A stretch of DNA of 64,000 nt from Gammaproteobacteria bacterium (GTDB taxonomy: Bacteria > Pseudomonadota > Gammaproteobacteria > Pseudomonadales > Pseudohongiellaceae): contig JAJFKE010000023.1 of NCBI GenBank assembly GCA_021773355.1, positions 496,001 through 560,000 of the forward strand, given 5' to 3'. The position numbers and the translations under genes were made by a program. The notes under the pieces were generated by a model. The model was not told the DNA's origin and searched no databases. It saw only the letters and a list, made by a program, of their open reading frames with translations. This document shows positions 62,985 through 64,000 of the stretch, piece after piece (position 1 is the stretch's first letter; each line of letters starts with the position of its first letter).

Positions 62985-64000
62985 ATGGAACCGTTAAAGC
63001 AATATTTAATCGATAACTTCGAAGGGGTGTTTATCCTCGTCATTTTGGTCTTCGTGAGCGCCATAGTTTGGTTCGTTGAATCAAAGCTCTCGTTCTTGAA
63101 TTTCTTCTACTTACCGGTTCTATTAGGTTCTTACTACCTAGGCATTCGCTCTGGTGTGTTGGGCGCGTTTTTCACCTTCCTGGTTATCGCTATATTCGCC
63201 AGCATTTACCCCGACCGCTTTACCGCTCCTATGGACATATTCGGTCTCTGGGCGTCGGTATTAATCTGGGCAGGTTTTCTGATTTTAACCGCCGTTATAG
63301 TGGGATTTACCCATCGCGAATTGCAGGACAAAATTACAGAAGCACTGCGTGCAAAAGCAGAGGCTAGTGGTAACGCAGAATTACTAGAACAAACCATGAC
63401 CACCATTCGAGAATTCGAATCCGAACTGGATTACAAGGTGGAGGAAAGAACCCGAGTTTTGGAAGAGAAAACCAAGTCAATTCGGGCACACAAAGAGAAG
63501 GTGGAAGAGGCGCTTTACTCCACCATGGATCCAGCCGTGGTTAAGTTAATGATCGAGGGACGGATTCGTACCGAGAATCGTCGTATCAGTGTCATGTTTT
63601 CAGATCTCAAGGGGTTCACCAAATACTCCGAAGATCATTCCGCCGAGGTTGTGATCACCGAATTGAACAAATACCTGGCGGACATGGAAACCATTCTGCT
63701 CAACTACAATGCTCATATCGACAAATACATGGGCGATGGAATCATGTCAGAATTTGGCGCACCCATTCGTTACGAAAAGCATCCTCTCCTTGCCGTGGCC
63801 TGTGCCTGGAAAATGCAGGAGCGAATGCAACGGGCGAAACATCCGTTTAAGCTCAGAGTCGGCATATCAACCGGCACCGCAACGACTGGTATTATTGGTG
63901 CTAAGCGACAATCGTTTACCGCCTTTGGAGACACGGTAAATTTGGCTTCCCGCATAGAAGGCATGTGTGAGCCAGGGCGTGTGACCGTCGATGAATCCAC
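62985..64000 (+). CDS. Membrane class III adenylate/guanylate cyclase (partial, 3' end outside window)
   Basis: From ATG 62985 the frame is open for 338 codons to the window edge. Three to four membrane helices fill about residues 15-110 (FILVILVFVSAIVWFVES, GVLGAFFTFLVIAIFA, ASVLIWAGFLILTAVIVG). A coiled-coil linker follows (115-175), then the catalytic domain (about 200 on): VMFSDLKGFTKYSE with the first metal Asp, DKYMGDGIMSEFG with the second metal Asp and a purine-site Lys, and GDTVNLASRIE with the catalytic Asn and Arg. The Lys/Asp pair favours ATP over GTP. It should make a cyclic nucleotide in response to a membrane signal. Confidence 0.9.
   Translation, partial: MEPLKQYLIDNFEGVFILVILVFVSAIVWFVESKLSFLNFFYLPVLLGSYYLGIRSGVLGAFFTFLVIAIFASIYPDRFTAPMDIFGLWASVLIWAGFLILTAVIVGFTHRELQDKITEALRAKAEASGNAELLEQTMTTIREFESELDYKVEERTRVLEEKTKSIRAHKEKVEEALYSTMDPAVVKLMIEGRIRTENRRISVMFSDLKGFTKYSEDHSAEVVITELNKYLADMETILLNYNAHIDKYMGDGIMSEFGAPIRYEKHPLLAVACAWKMQERMQRAKHPFKLRVGISTGTATTGIIGAKRQSFTAFGDTVNLASRIEGMCEPGRVTVDES

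Noticed and set aside
1..64000. CRISPR arrays, tRNA, rRNA, phage genes or riboswitches
   Set aside because: Reading both strands I saw no regular spacer-repeat array, no conserved rRNA or tRNA sequence, and no phage structural genes. A covariance-model search was not possible here.

Overview
The window looks like a stretch of chromosome from a free-living, probably marine, gammaproteobacterium. This is inferred from gene content and protein style: RND efflux pumps, NtrC-type sigma-54 control, AcnA, MmsA with an omega-amino-acid transaminase, and a Na+/solute symporter. No rRNA or tRNA anchors the taxonomy. Coding density is high. I saw no phage, CRISPR array, rRNA, tRNA or transposase gene.

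Region 1 (1-17.4 kb, all minus strand) is a large ABC export locus. It holds a MacA-like adaptor, two LolD/MacB-type ATPases and at least five paralogous two-unit FtsX/MacB permeases of about 810 residues, the last cut by the window edge. Upstream lie a TPR protein and a sigma-54 two-component pair (response regulator, histidine kinase). Two perfect -24/-12 promoters, each with a TGTC-N8-GACA inverted repeat about 100 bp upstream, tie the regulator to both the adaptor-led operon and the TPR gene.

Region 2 (17.6-27.9 kb) is mostly housekeeping: aconitase acnA (apparently starting at AUC), DUF1330, DUF1415, an MsbA-like ABC exporter, a 48-residue basic protein, DUF1993, an M28 peptidase, a CPA1-type antiporter and a voltage-gated-type K+ channel.

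Region 3 (28-35.9 kb) is the most unusual. One operon-like run encodes three different enzymes that each carry a Rieske [2Fe-2S] domain: fused to an FMN glutamate-synthase domain, to a YedZ/ferric-reductase-like heme membrane domain, and to a thiamine-diphosphate enzyme. It also contains two tiny membrane proteins, an unrecognised membrane-anchored protein and a START-domain protein, with a divergent LysR regulator. I read it as an uncharacterised redox pathway.

Region 4 (35.9-45.9 kb) has a DUF1080 protein, a stand-alone receiver, a lipoprotein, a beta-alanine type catabolic set (MmsA, transaminase, SSS symporter) with a MarR-GNAT fusion regulator, an EamA transporter and an MtfA-like peptidase. 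Region 5 (46.3-64 kb) has two RND pumps, an AEC transporter, LysE, M20 peptidase, a LuxR-VOC fusion, YciI, an alpha/beta hydrolase, a GntR regulator with a doubled operator and a truncated membrane guanylate/adenylate cyclase. Two copies of a non-coding MITE-like element with 25-bp terminal inverted repeats lie here. One provides the ribosome-binding site and start codon of the LysE gene; the other sits between the adaptor and permease genes of an RND operon.
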